From positions 1 to 5,674 of the forward strand of contig JBAUHN010000297.1 of assembly GCA_049680295.1 (NCBI GenBank): a stretch of DNA of 5,674 bases. The letters run 5' to 3'. Position 1 is the first letter of the stretch; each line of letters opens with the position of its first letter. Shown one piece after another: positions 1-5,433 of the stretch. The notes beneath the pieces were generated by a model, which saw nothing but the letters and a program-made list of their open reading frames with translations, was not told the DNA's origin and did no database searches. Made by a program: the position numbers and the translations under genes. Origin of the DNA: JBAUHN01 sp049680295 (GTDB taxonomy: Bacteria; Pseudomonadota; Alphaproteobacteria; Rhodobacterales; Rhodobacteraceae).

Positions 1-438
1 GACGGCGCAGCCTGCCAGATTGACGGTCTGCTCGGTACACAGCAACCTGCTGCGCGGCGCATGAGAGGACGGCGGGCGAAGGGCGGCCGCAACCTGATCC
101 TGGGTCATCATTCCCCGTTCTGCGTCAATCGGATAGTGCATCACTCCGGACAGGGCGGCGGATGCGCCGCTTTCTGCAAACAGGATATGCGAGTCTCTTG
201 TGCAAATAATCTCGTCGCCGGCCCGGCAATGGACAGCAATCGCGATCTGATTGCACATGGTGCCCGACGGCAGAAACATCGCCGCTTCCATCCCCAGCAT
301 ATCTGCAACCCGTTCACACAACATATTGGTCGTTGGATCATCATGGTGCCGCTCATCCCCGACCGGCGCATCCAACATGGCTTCGCGCATCGCGCGCGAT
401 GGTCTGGTCTGGGTGTCTGAATAGAAATCATGAATCAC
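1..438 (-). CDS. ltaE: Low-specificity threonine aldolase / beta-eliminating lyase family, N-terminal part (3' end outside window)
   Basis: This PLP enzyme family cleaves threonine to glycine and acetaldehyde. The gene starts with GTG (436-438) and leaves the window at the left edge after 146 codons. The visible part follows the LtaE pattern: FYSDTQTRPSRAMREAM near the N-terminus, then APVGDERHHDDPT, the phosphate-binding FLPSGT (S58-T60), H84 in the position of the histidine that stacks on PLP, and TEQTVN (135-140), where E. coli LtaE has ENTHN. The catalytic lysine lies beyond the edge. No in-frame ATG lies upstream; the first downstream one (M17) would remove the conserved SDTQTRP block, and AAAAGGGAAA precedes the GTG, so the GTG start is preferred. 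It follows yciA after 50 bases and is probably the next gene in the run. The exact substrate is uncertain; related lyases share this fold. Confidence 0.88.
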   Translation of the reverse strand, partial: MIHDFYSDTQTRPSRAMREAMLDAPVGDERHHDDPTTNMLCERVADMLGMEAAMFLPSGTMCNQIAIAVHCRAGDEIICTRDSHILFAESGASAALSGVMHYPIDAERGMMTQDQVAAALRPPSSHAPRSRLLCTEQTVNLAGCAV

Positions 439-445
439 TGTCGGT

Positions 446-453
446 TTCCCTTT
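446..453 (-). promoter_or_regulatory. Ribosome binding site supporting the GTG start of the threonine aldolase gene
   Basis: AAAGGGAA on the minus strand lies seven bases before the GTG at 438. Together with the family alignment it decides for a GTG start. Confidence 0.5.
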
Positions 454-488
454 TACACCATAGCTGCGGAGCGTCGGCTGACCCTTGG

Positions 489-872
489 CTATTTCGGAAG
501 AGGCTTGGGCCTGCCGTTGTCGTCGATGGACACAAAGGTGAACACGGCTTCGGTCACTTTTTCACGCGCCCCGATCCGGTTTCGAAGCACCCAGGCCTCA
601 ATGCCAATCGCAAGGGATGTGCGCCCAACCTTTGCAACATGCGCATAGATGCACAAGACATCCCCCACCTTGACGGGCCTTATGAATTTCATTGCGTCGA
701 CTGCGACGGTAGCGACGCGCCCTTGCGCCCTGGCACCCGCTACAATGCCAGCCGCCATATCCATCTGGCTTAGCACCCAGCCACCAAAGATATCGCCATT
801 CACATTGACGTCTTTGGGCATGGCAAGCGTGCGGAGCGTCAGGTCGCCCTCAGGGGTTTCAGTCTGCGGCAT
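489..872 (-). CDS. yciA: YciA-type acyl-CoA thioesterase (hotdog fold)
   Basis: The enzyme hydrolyses acyl-CoA thioesters to free acid and CoA; YciA proteins act on a broad range of short to long acyl-CoAs. The 127-residue protein is one hotdog domain and matches E. coli YciA (132 residues) almost throughout: GDLTLRTLAMP, then NVNGDIFGGW and SQMDM with the catalytic aspartate at D38, then GRVATVAVDAMKFIRPVKVGD, and a tail ending near KPLP. No signal peptide is present, so it is cytoplasmic. The ATG lies 11 bases after the phasin-like gene's stop, with GGAGAA just upstream, which argues for co-transcription and perhaps coupling. In this context it may relieve acyl-CoA build-up and return free CoA to the PDH complex. 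That role is inferred; the family call is firm. Confidence 0.94.
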   Translation of the reverse strand: MPQTETPEGDLTLRTLAMPKDVNVNGDIFGGWVLSQMDMAAGIVAGARAQGRVATVAVDAMKFIRPVKVGDVLCIYAHVAKVGRTSLAIGIEAWVLRNRIGAREKVTEAVFTFVSIDDNGRPKPLPK

Positions 873-875
873 GTG

Positions 876-881
876 TTCTCC
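876..881 (-). promoter_or_regulatory. Ribosome binding site of yciA
   Basis: GGAGAA on the minus strand lies three bases before the ATG at 872, inside the 11-base gap after the phasin-like stop. The spacing is short, but it is the only candidate site in the gap. Confidence 0.6.
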
Positions 882-883
882 GG

Positions 884-1345
884 TCAGACCTTCTTTATGT
901 TGGCGATGGCCTCTTCGACCTTCGCGCTCGTCTCTTCAAAGACTTTTGTATTTGCCTTTGTCGCGGCCTCTGCCATTTCCTGCATCAGTTGAAAGGCCTG
1001 GCTGACCGCGTCGTTGACAATTTTGGCATTCCGGGTCGCCGCATCTGCGCCGCCGACCGGTTCCAGCTGTTCAACATGCCCGCGGGCAGCAGTGGTTAGT
1101 TTCTCAAATATCGCCATCTGCTCATTGAGAAGGTCGTTGTAGGTTTTGACAGCGGACATATTGGCCTCAGTCACGGCCTTGAGGTCGGTTCCATTGGCAC
1201 CGACAATCGACTGAAAATCAAAGTTCTTTCCCGCCATGTCCGGGACAACGGCGAACATGTTCTGCGGATCGAACATCTTTTTGATCGCGTCTGGATCAAA
1301 CGCCTTGAAAAACTCGGATGGGTCAAAGGGGTTCTTGGTCGCCAT
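884..1345 (-). CDS. Phasin-like small helical protein (PHA granule-associated candidate)
   Basis: Phasins are small amphipathic helical proteins that coat polyhydroxyalkanoate granules. This 153-residue protein fits the type. It has no signal peptide or membrane segment. From about residue 50 it is one long charged and Ala-rich helical stretch (LNEQMAIFEKL, MQEMAEAATKA) with a Lys/Glu-rich tail, and the NEQMAIFEKL part resembles the region by which phasins are recognised. The N-terminus carries three FDP units spaced exactly nine residues apart (7-33). I chose the ATG at 1345 because AAAGGAAA lies upstream and the sequence MATKNPF looks like a family start. The same frame stays open to an ATG at 1405, but that would overlap the end of mdh. 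It is 43 bases after mdh and 11 before yciA. No PHA synthase or depolymerase is in view, so the PHA link rests on the protein itself. It could be another small helical protein. Confidence 0.72.
   Translation of the reverse strand: MATKNPFDPSEFFKAFDPDAIKKMFDPQNMFAVVPDMAGKNFDFQSIVGANGTDLKAVTEANMSAVKTYNDLLNEQMAIFEKLTTAARGHVEQLEPVGGADAATRNAKIVNDAVSQAFQLMQEMAEAATKANTKVFEETSAKVEEAIANIKKV
1247..1327 (-). repeat. Three tandem 9-residue FDP repeats in the phasin-like protein
   Basis: Residues 7-15, 16-24 and 25-33 each begin with Phe-Asp-Pro (FDPSEFFKA, FDPDAIKKM, FDPQNMFAV). The FDP codons differ (TTTGACCCA, TTTGATCCA, TTCGATCCG), so this is not a recent DNA duplication. Either it is old, or selection keeps a regular surface motif such as a series of helix caps or a binding site. 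Confidence 0.6.
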
Positions 1346-1349
1346 TTGG

Positions 1350-1357
1350 TTTCCTTT
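1350..1357 (-). promoter_or_regulatory. Ribosome binding site of the phasin-like gene
   Basis: AAAGGAAA on the minus strand lies four bases before the ATG at 1345. It favours that start over the upstream in-frame ATG at 1405, which lies inside mdh. Confidence 0.65.
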
Positions 1358-1388
1358 CGTCGCGAGGGGGTCAGTGTTCTGGCACAAG

Positions 1389-2351
1389 TCAGGCCAGTGT
1401 TGCATCGATTTGTTTGCAGGCGTCGATTAGACCAACAACGGCCGCGACCGACTGATCAAACATGGCCTGTTCGTCCCTAGTGAGTTTGATATCGATAATC
1501 TTTTCAATCCCACCGGCGCCAATGACCGTTGGAACACCGACATACATCCCCGTCAGACCAAAGGCCGCGTCGACATAGGCCGAACAAGGCAGCACCCTTT
1601 TTTGATCTTTCAGATAGGCTTCTGCCATTTCGATGGCGCTGGTCGCGGGGGCGTAATAGGCGCTCCCGGTTTTCAACAGGCTGACAATCTCGGCGCCGCC
1701 GTCACGTGTGCGTTGAACGATCGCGTCGAGTTTTGCCTGTGTCGTCCACCCCATAGATACCAGGTCGGGCAGAGGAATGCCGGCAATGGTCGAATAACGT
1801 TCAAGCGGGACCATTGTGTCACCATGGCCGCCCAACACAAAAGCAGTGACATCGCGCATGGAGACGCCGAATTCTTCTGAGAGGAAATGGCGAAATCGTG
1901 CACTGTCCAGAACCCCGGCCATGCCGCAGACTTTTTCACGGGGCAGACCGCTGAATTCGCGCAAGGCCCAGACCATGGCATCAAGCGGATTGGTGATACA
2001 AATGACAAAGGCATCCGGCGCATGGGCAGCGATCCCCTCGCCCACGGATTTCATGACCTTGAGATTGATGCCCAGGAGGTCATCCCGGCTCATCCCCGGC
2101 TTGCGCGCGATGCCAGCTGTCACGATGCACACGTCAGCGCCCGCGATCTGGGCATAGTCTCCGGTGCCCGACATATCCGCATCAAACGGGGCCGCGGGGC
2201 CGCTTTGCGCAATGTCCAGCGCTTTGCCGTCGGGGATGCCTTCGGCAATGTCAAACAACACGACATCCCCCAGTTCCTTCGACGCAGCAAGATGTGCAAG
2301 CGTCCCACCGATCTGCCCTGCGCCAATCATGGCAATCTTGGGTCTGGCCAT
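1389..2351 (-). CDS. mdh: NAD-dependent malate dehydrogenase (LDH-like family)
   Basis: The enzyme interconverts malate and oxaloacetate with NAD+/NADH in the TCA cycle. The 320-residue length and the whole sequence fit the LDH-like MDH family found in alphaproteobacteria. Visible features are the nucleotide-binding loop GAGQIG (10-15); D34 at the end of beta-2, which selects NAD over NADP; the mobile loop ARKPGMSRDDLL, in which R83 occupies the position that is Arg in malate and Gln in lactate dehydrogenases, with R89 after it; the substrate and catalytic residues D149 and R152 in LDSARFR; and catalytic H176 in GGHGDTMVP. The ATG is supported by AAGGAG eight bases upstream. It follows lpdA after a 67-base gap containing a hairpin, so it may be read through from the PDH genes or be transcribed partly on its own. 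Rhodobacteraceae usually carry mdh near sdh/suc genes, so this could be a relocated or second copy. Confidence 0.96.
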   Translation of the reverse strand: MARPKIAMIGAGQIGGTLAHLAASKELGDVVLFDIAEGIPDGKALDIAQSGPAAPFDADMSGTGDYAQIAGADVCIVTAGIARKPGMSRDDLLGINLKVMKSVGEGIAAHAPDAFVICITNPLDAMVWALREFSGLPREKVCGMAGVLDSARFRHFLSEEFGVSMRDVTAFVLGGHGDTMVPLERYSTIAGIPLPDLVSMGWTTQAKLDAIVQRTRDGGAEIVSLLKTGSAYYAPATSAIEMAEAYLKDQKRVLPCSAYVDAAFGLTGMYVGVPTVIGAGGIEKIIDIKLTRDEQAMFDQSVAAVVGLIDACKQIDATLA

Positions 2352-2359
2352 CCTGCATA

Positions 2360-2365
2360 CTCCTT
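2360..2365 (-). promoter_or_regulatory. Ribosome binding site of mdh
   Basis: AAGGAG on the minus strand lies eight bases before the mdh ATG and decides the start. An out-of-frame ATG seven bases upstream of the real start is better explained as spacer. Confidence 0.75.
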
Positions 2366-2388
2366 TTTACTGTGATGATGTGTGAATT

Positions 2389-2411
2389 GTCCGGAGCGGG
2401 ACGCCCCGGAC
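2389..2411 (-). other. Intercistronic hairpin between lpdA and mdh
   Basis: On the minus strand GTCCGGGGCG and CGCTCCGGAC flank a TCC loop, forming a 10-bp stem with one G-U pair. It starts eight bases after the lpdA stop. A further TGTG/CACA pairing outside it is possible across an AATT bulge. The next bases on the transcript side are AATTCACAC, with no U-run, so it is not a standard intrinsic terminator. Likely roles are protecting the 3' end of an aceEF-lpd mRNA, an RNase processing boundary, or partial attenuation before mdh. The structure is seen; the role is inferred. Confidence 0.55.
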
Positions 2412-2418
2412 CACATTC

Positions 2419-4158
2419 TTAGTGCCGTTTTTTCGGCGGCATCAGGTCAGTGATCGTTCCCTCGAACATCTCGGCGGCGAAGTTCACCGTTTCCGACAGG
2501 GTCGGATGGGGGTGGATGGTGTGGCCCAGATCTGTGGCGTCACAGCCCATCTCAATCGCAAGCGCAACTTCGGCAATCAGATCACCTGCGTTGGTGCCGA
2601 CAATCGCGGCCCCCACGACACGATCATCCGTCGGGTCAAAGAGCACCTTGGTCAACCCTTCAGAGCGGGCGTTAGACAGCGCCCGGCCAGACGCGGCCCA
2701 GGGGAACACGCCTTTGCCGATCTTGAGACCTTTTGCCTTGGCTTCGGTCTCGGTGATGCCAACCCATGCGACCTCAGGGTCGGTATAGGCCACCGAAGGG
2801 ATCACCGAGGCATCAAAGGCCCGCTTTTCACCGGCGCAAACCTCGGCCGCAACCTTGCCTTCATGCACCGCCTTATGCGCCAGCATCGGCTGGCCGACCA
2901 CGTCGCCAATCGCAAAGATATGGCCCACGCCAGTGCGTTGCTGGTTGTCCACGGCGATAAAGCCGCGCTCATCCACCGCCACACCCGCCGCTTCGGCGTT
3001 GATCAGCTTGCCATTGGGGCGGCGGCCAACGGACACCAGAACCTTGTCAAAGGTGTCGGTGGTCACCGCGCCCTTGTCATCCTCAAAAGTGACTTTCAGC
3101 CCTTTCTTCTGGGCCTCCATCGCGGTCACTTTGGTCTTGAGCATGATCTTCTCATAGCGCTTTCCAATACGCGTGTGCAGCGGCTTGACCATGTCCTTGT
3201 CCGCGCCCGGCATCAGTTGATCCATGAATTCGACCACGGTGATTTTGGACCCTAAAGCGTCATAGACGCAGGCCATTTCCAAACCGATGATGCCACCGCC
3301 AAGGATCAACATACGTTTGGGAATATCCGCCAGTTCCAACGCGCCGGTGCTGTCCAGAACGCGGGGGTCATCATGGGGAATAAAGGGCAGCTCCACCGGC
3401 TCGGACCCGGCCGCGATGATGCATTGATCAAAGCTGACCGTCTTGGTGCCACCCTCGCCCGTGACCTCGATCATGTTTGGTCCGGTGAATTTACCCATGC
3501 CCCGTACGGTGGTGACCTTGCGGCCCTTGGCCAGCCCGTCCAGACCCCCCGTCAACTGCCCGACAACGCTGTCTTTCCAGCCGCGCAGGGCGTCCAGATC
3601 GATCTTGGGCTTGGCGAAGGTCACGCCATGGGCGGCCATATCCTCGGCCTCGGTCAGCACCTTGGCGACATGCAGCAAGGCCTTGGATGGGATGCAGCCG
3701 ACGTTCAGGCAGACACCGCCCAAAGTTGGGTCTTTCTCAATCAGAACAACCTTCTTGCCCAGATCAGCCGCGCGGAACGCTGCTGTGTAGCCGCCGGGAC
3801 CAGAGCCCAGAACAACCACTTCGGCATGAATGTCACCGGGGCCGGTCGCGGTGCCTGTCGCGGCTGTGGTCGCAGGTGCGGGGGCGGCCGCAGGTGCCGG
3901 AGCGGCCTCAGCTGGGGCATCCGCCGCCTCTGCGCCTTCCAGCACCAGGATCACCGAGCCTTCGGAAACCATGTCGCCTTCCGACACCTTGATTTCCTTT
4001 ACCACACCCGCAGCGGGGGATGGCACTTCCATGGTAGCCTTCTCGCTTTCAAGCTCGACCAGCGCGTCTTCGACAGCGACCGTGTCGCCGACGCTGACCA
4101 GAATGCCAACCACGGGTACTTCGTCGAAATCGCCAATATCAGGTACTTTGATTTCCAT
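2419..4158 (-). CDS. lpdA: Dihydrolipoamide dehydrogenase (E3) with N-terminal lipoyl domain
   Basis: E3 is the FAD flavoenzyme that reoxidises dihydrolipoamide on E2 and reduces NAD+. At 579 residues it is about 110 longer than a plain E3 because of an extra lipoyl domain (about 2-74, lysine K40 in ESEKATMEV) and an Ala/Pro linker (about 76-108). The enzyme part then shows the FAD motif GSGPGG (118-123), the redox disulfide motif GGVCLNVGCIPSK (C150 and C155), the NAD-binding motif GGGIIGLE (287-294), the second FAD contact AIGD, and the C-terminal HPHPTLSE with catalytic H551 and E556. All key residues are present. Lipoyl-E3 fusions are known in PDH operons of other proteobacteria, such as Neisseria. 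The start is 13 bases after the aceF stop; a G-rich AAGGGGG overlapping that stop may be a coupled ribosome site. Its place next to aceE and aceF points to PDH rather than 2-oxoglutarate dehydrogenase, although E3 can be shared. Confidence 0.97.
   Translation of the reverse strand: MEIKVPDIGDFDEVPVVGILVSVGDTVAVEDALVELESEKATMEVPSPAAGVVKEIKVSEGDMVSEGSVILVLEGAEAADAPAEAAPAPAAAPAPATTAATGTATGPGDIHAEVVVLGSGPGGYTAAFRAADLGKKVVLIEKDPTLGGVCLNVGCIPSKALLHVAKVLTEAEDMAAHGVTFAKPKIDLDALRGWKDSVVGQLTGGLDGLAKGRKVTTVRGMGKFTGPNMIEVTGEGGTKTVSFDQCIIAAGSEPVELPFIPHDDPRVLDSTGALELADIPKRMLILGGGIIGLEMACVYDALGSKITVVEFMDQLMPGADKDMVKPLHTRIGKRYEKIMLKTKVTAMEAQKKGLKVTFEDDKGAVTTDTFDKVLVSVGRRPNGKLINAEAAGVAVDERGFIAVDNQQRTGVGHIFAIGDVVGQPMLAHKAVHEGKVAAEVCAGEKRAFDASVIPSVAYTDPEVAWVGITETEAKAKGLKIGKGVFPWAASGRALSNARSEGLTKVLFDPTDDRVVGAAIVGTNAGDLIAEVALAIEMGCDATDLGHTIHPHPTLSETVNFAAEMFEGTITDLMPPKKRH
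3973..4146 (-). repeat. Lipoyl domain coding repeat, copy in lpdA
   Basis: This stretch encodes LpdA residues 5-62 and is the partner of the aceF copy at 5216-5389. The two lie in direct orientation about 1.24 kb apart. The six amino-acid differences are AceF A15/LpdA E13, V28/T26, D41/E39, V51/A49, K54/V52 and V56/K54, so the region around the lipoylated lysine is nearly unchanged. Beyond residue 64 of AceF (62 of LpdA) the similarity drops, and the following linkers differ in sequence although both are Ala/Pro-rich. Confidence 0.8.
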
Positions 4159-4166
4159 CTGAGCGG

Positions 4167-4173
4167 CCCCCTT
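4167..4173 (-). promoter_or_regulatory. Possible ribosome binding site of lpdA overlapping the aceF stop
   Basis: The aceF TAA runs into a G5 tract (AAGGGGG on the minus strand), eight bases before the lpdA ATG. It is a weaker match than AAGGAG, but it is the only purine-rich site in the 13-base gap. The overlap suggests translational coupling of E2 and E3, which would help balance their amounts. This is inference. Confidence 0.4.
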
Positions 4174-5407
4174 ACAGCATCAGCCGGCGCACATCGCCGA
4201 GCAGGTGTTTCAGAGTTGCGCAGAAACGCGCCGCCAAGGCGCCATCAATCGCGCGGTGATCATAGCTCATCGACAAAGGCTGCATGTTGCGTGGCTGGAA
4301 TGCCTCGCCGTCCCACACCGGTGCCATCTTGGAGCGTGTCAGGCCAAGGATCGCCACCTCGGGGGCGTTCACAATCGGGGTGAACGACGTGCCGCCAATC
4401 CCGCCAAGCGACGAGATGGTGAAGGTCGCCCCTTGCATGTCGGGGCCTTTCAGCGTGCCTTCGCGGGCCTTGGCGGACAAGTCACCCAACTCTTTGGAAA
4501 TCTGGACCAGCCCTTTGCGGTCCGCATCCTTGATCACCGGCACCATCAGGCCGCCGGGCGTGTCTGCCGCAAAACCGATATTGTAGAAATCCTTCTTGAT
4601 CAGCTTGTCCCCATTGGGATGCACCGAGGAGTTCACCTCCCAATGCTGCTTGAGCGCCGAGACGCTGGCCTTGATCACAAAGCTCAGCAAGGTGACGCGA
4701 TAACCTTCGGTTTTGGCCTGCGTATCCAGTTCCTTGCGGTACTGGTCAAGCTCGGTGATATCCGCCTCTTCGTTGTGCGTGACATGGGGAATATTCAGCC
4801 ACGACCGATGCAGCGCCGGGCCGCTGAGTTTCTTGATGCGGGGCATTTCCACGTCTTCAACGGGACCGAACTTGGAGAAATCCACAACCGGGATCGGCGG
4901 AATGCCCATGCCGCCCGATGCCGCACCGCCACCCGCCGCTGGTGCGGTGGTGGATTTGAGGTATTTGGTGACGTCTTCGCGCAGGATGCGGCCTTTGCGG
5001 CCTGTGCCGTTCACCTTGGCGATGTCGATATCCAGGGTTCGGGCAAACGCGCGGATGGAAGGCGAGGCATGTGCCTTGCCAAACCCGGCGTCTGTCACGG
5101 CAACAGGGGCCGCCGCTGGTGCGGCGGCGGGTGCTGGAGCCGCAGCTGGGGCTGCCGGGGCATCGCCCGCGCCTTCCGCCTCGATGATCATAATCAAAGA
5201 CCCCATCGACACCTCGTCGCCTTCGCTCACTTTGATCTCGACAACCTTGCCTGCCACGGGGGAAGGCACTTCCATCGTGGCCTTGTCGCTTTCCAACTCG
5301 ACCAGCGCGTCTTCGACGGCGACGACATCGCCGACGCTGACCAAAATGCCAACCACGGGCACTGCGTCGAAATCGCCGATATCAGGAACTGTTACTTCAG
5401 TATTCAT
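4172..5407 (-). CDS. aceF: Dihydrolipoamide acetyltransferase, E2 of the pyruvate dehydrogenase complex
   Basis: E2 forms the core of the complex and transfers the acetyl group from lipoamide to CoA, giving acetyl-CoA. The 411-residue protein has, in order: one lipoyl domain (about 4-78) with the lipoylated lysine at K42 in ESDKATMEV; an Ala/Pro-rich swinging linker (about 80-112); a peripheral subunit-binding domain (about 113-150, SPSIRAFAR to ILREDV); a second Gly/Ala/Pro linker (152-182); and the acyltransferase catalytic domain (about 185-411). The active-site motif DHRAIDG near the C-terminus supplies H384 and D388, and ISSLGGIGG precedes it as in the family. One lipoyl domain makes it shorter than E. 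coli AceF, which has three. The ATG is well supported: AAGGAGAC lies five bases upstream and the lipoyl domain starts at once. It lies between aceE and lpdA, 13 bases before the latter. Confidence 0.97.
   Translation of the reverse strand: MNTEVTVPDIGDFDAVPVVGILVSVGDVVAVEDALVELESDKATMEVPSPVAGKVVEIKVSEGDEVSMGSLIMIIEAEGAGDAPAAPAAAPAPAAAPAAAPVAVTDAGFGKAHASPSIRAFARTLDIDIAKVNGTGRKGRILREDVTKYLKSTTAPAAGGGAASGGMGIPPIPVVDFSKFGPVEDVEMPRIKKLSGPALHRSWLNIPHVTHNEEADITELDQYRKELDTQAKTEGYRVTLLSFVIKASVSALKQHWEVNSSVHPNGDKLIKKDFYNIGFAADTPGGLMVPVIKDADRKGLVQISKELGDLSAKAREGTLKGPDMQGATFTISSLGGIGGTSFTPIVNAPEVAILGLTRSKMAPVWDGEAFQPRNMQPLSMSYDHRAIDGALAARFCATLKHLLGDVRRLML
5216..5389 (-). repeat. Lipoyl domain coding repeat, copy in aceF
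   Basis: This stretch encodes AceF residues 7-64. It aligns without gaps to the lipoyl domain of lpdA at 3973-4146. By hand count 52 of 58 residues are identical, and about 15 of some 120 bases differ over the best-aligned part of the DNA. This points to domain duplication between neighbouring genes, or gene conversion that keeps the two alike. Confidence 0.8.
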
Positions 5408-5412
5408 TTTAT

Positions 5413-5420
5413 GTCTCCTT
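5413..5420 (-). promoter_or_regulatory. Ribosome binding site of aceF
   Basis: On the minus strand AAGGAGAC is followed by five bases and the ATG of aceF. This is a near-consensus Shine-Dalgarno sequence in the short aceE-aceF gap and it fixes the start. Confidence 0.8.
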
Positions 5421-5433
5421 GTTCCGATCGGGC

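Noticed and set aside
141..431. Minus-strand ATG frame of 96 codons at the left end
   Set aside because: It overlaps the threonine aldolase gene in another frame; the GTG-started frame carries the family motifs and this one does not.
439..488. Possible terminator or promoter between yciA and the threonine aldolase gene
   Set aside because: The 50-base gap shows no strong inverted repeat and no clear -35/-10 pair; only a purine-rich ribosome site is visible.
1346..1405. 20-residue N-terminal extension of the phasin-like gene
   Set aside because: It would start inside mdh, lacks a good ribosome site, and adds residues unlike a phasin start; the ATG at 1345 has AAAGGAAA upstream.
2366..2388. 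Possible mdh promoter just upstream of its ribosome site
   Set aside because: A TTCACA resembling a -35 box is present, but no credible -10 box lies at the right distance.
2389..2411. Hairpin read as an intrinsic terminator
   Set aside because: No U-tract follows on either strand, and the downstream gene lies on the same strand with its own ribosome site. It is kept as a structural element only.
2422..3255. Plus-strand open frame of 277 codons opposite lpdA
   Set aside because: It is a shadow of lpdA; its His/Arg-rich translation shows no family motif.
3373..4383. Long plus-strand open frame of 336 codons opposite lpdA and the end of aceF
   Set aside because: It is antisense to a firmly identified E3 gene. 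Its translation is rich in Arg, Gly and His with no recognisable domain, as expected for a shadow frame in GC-rich DNA.
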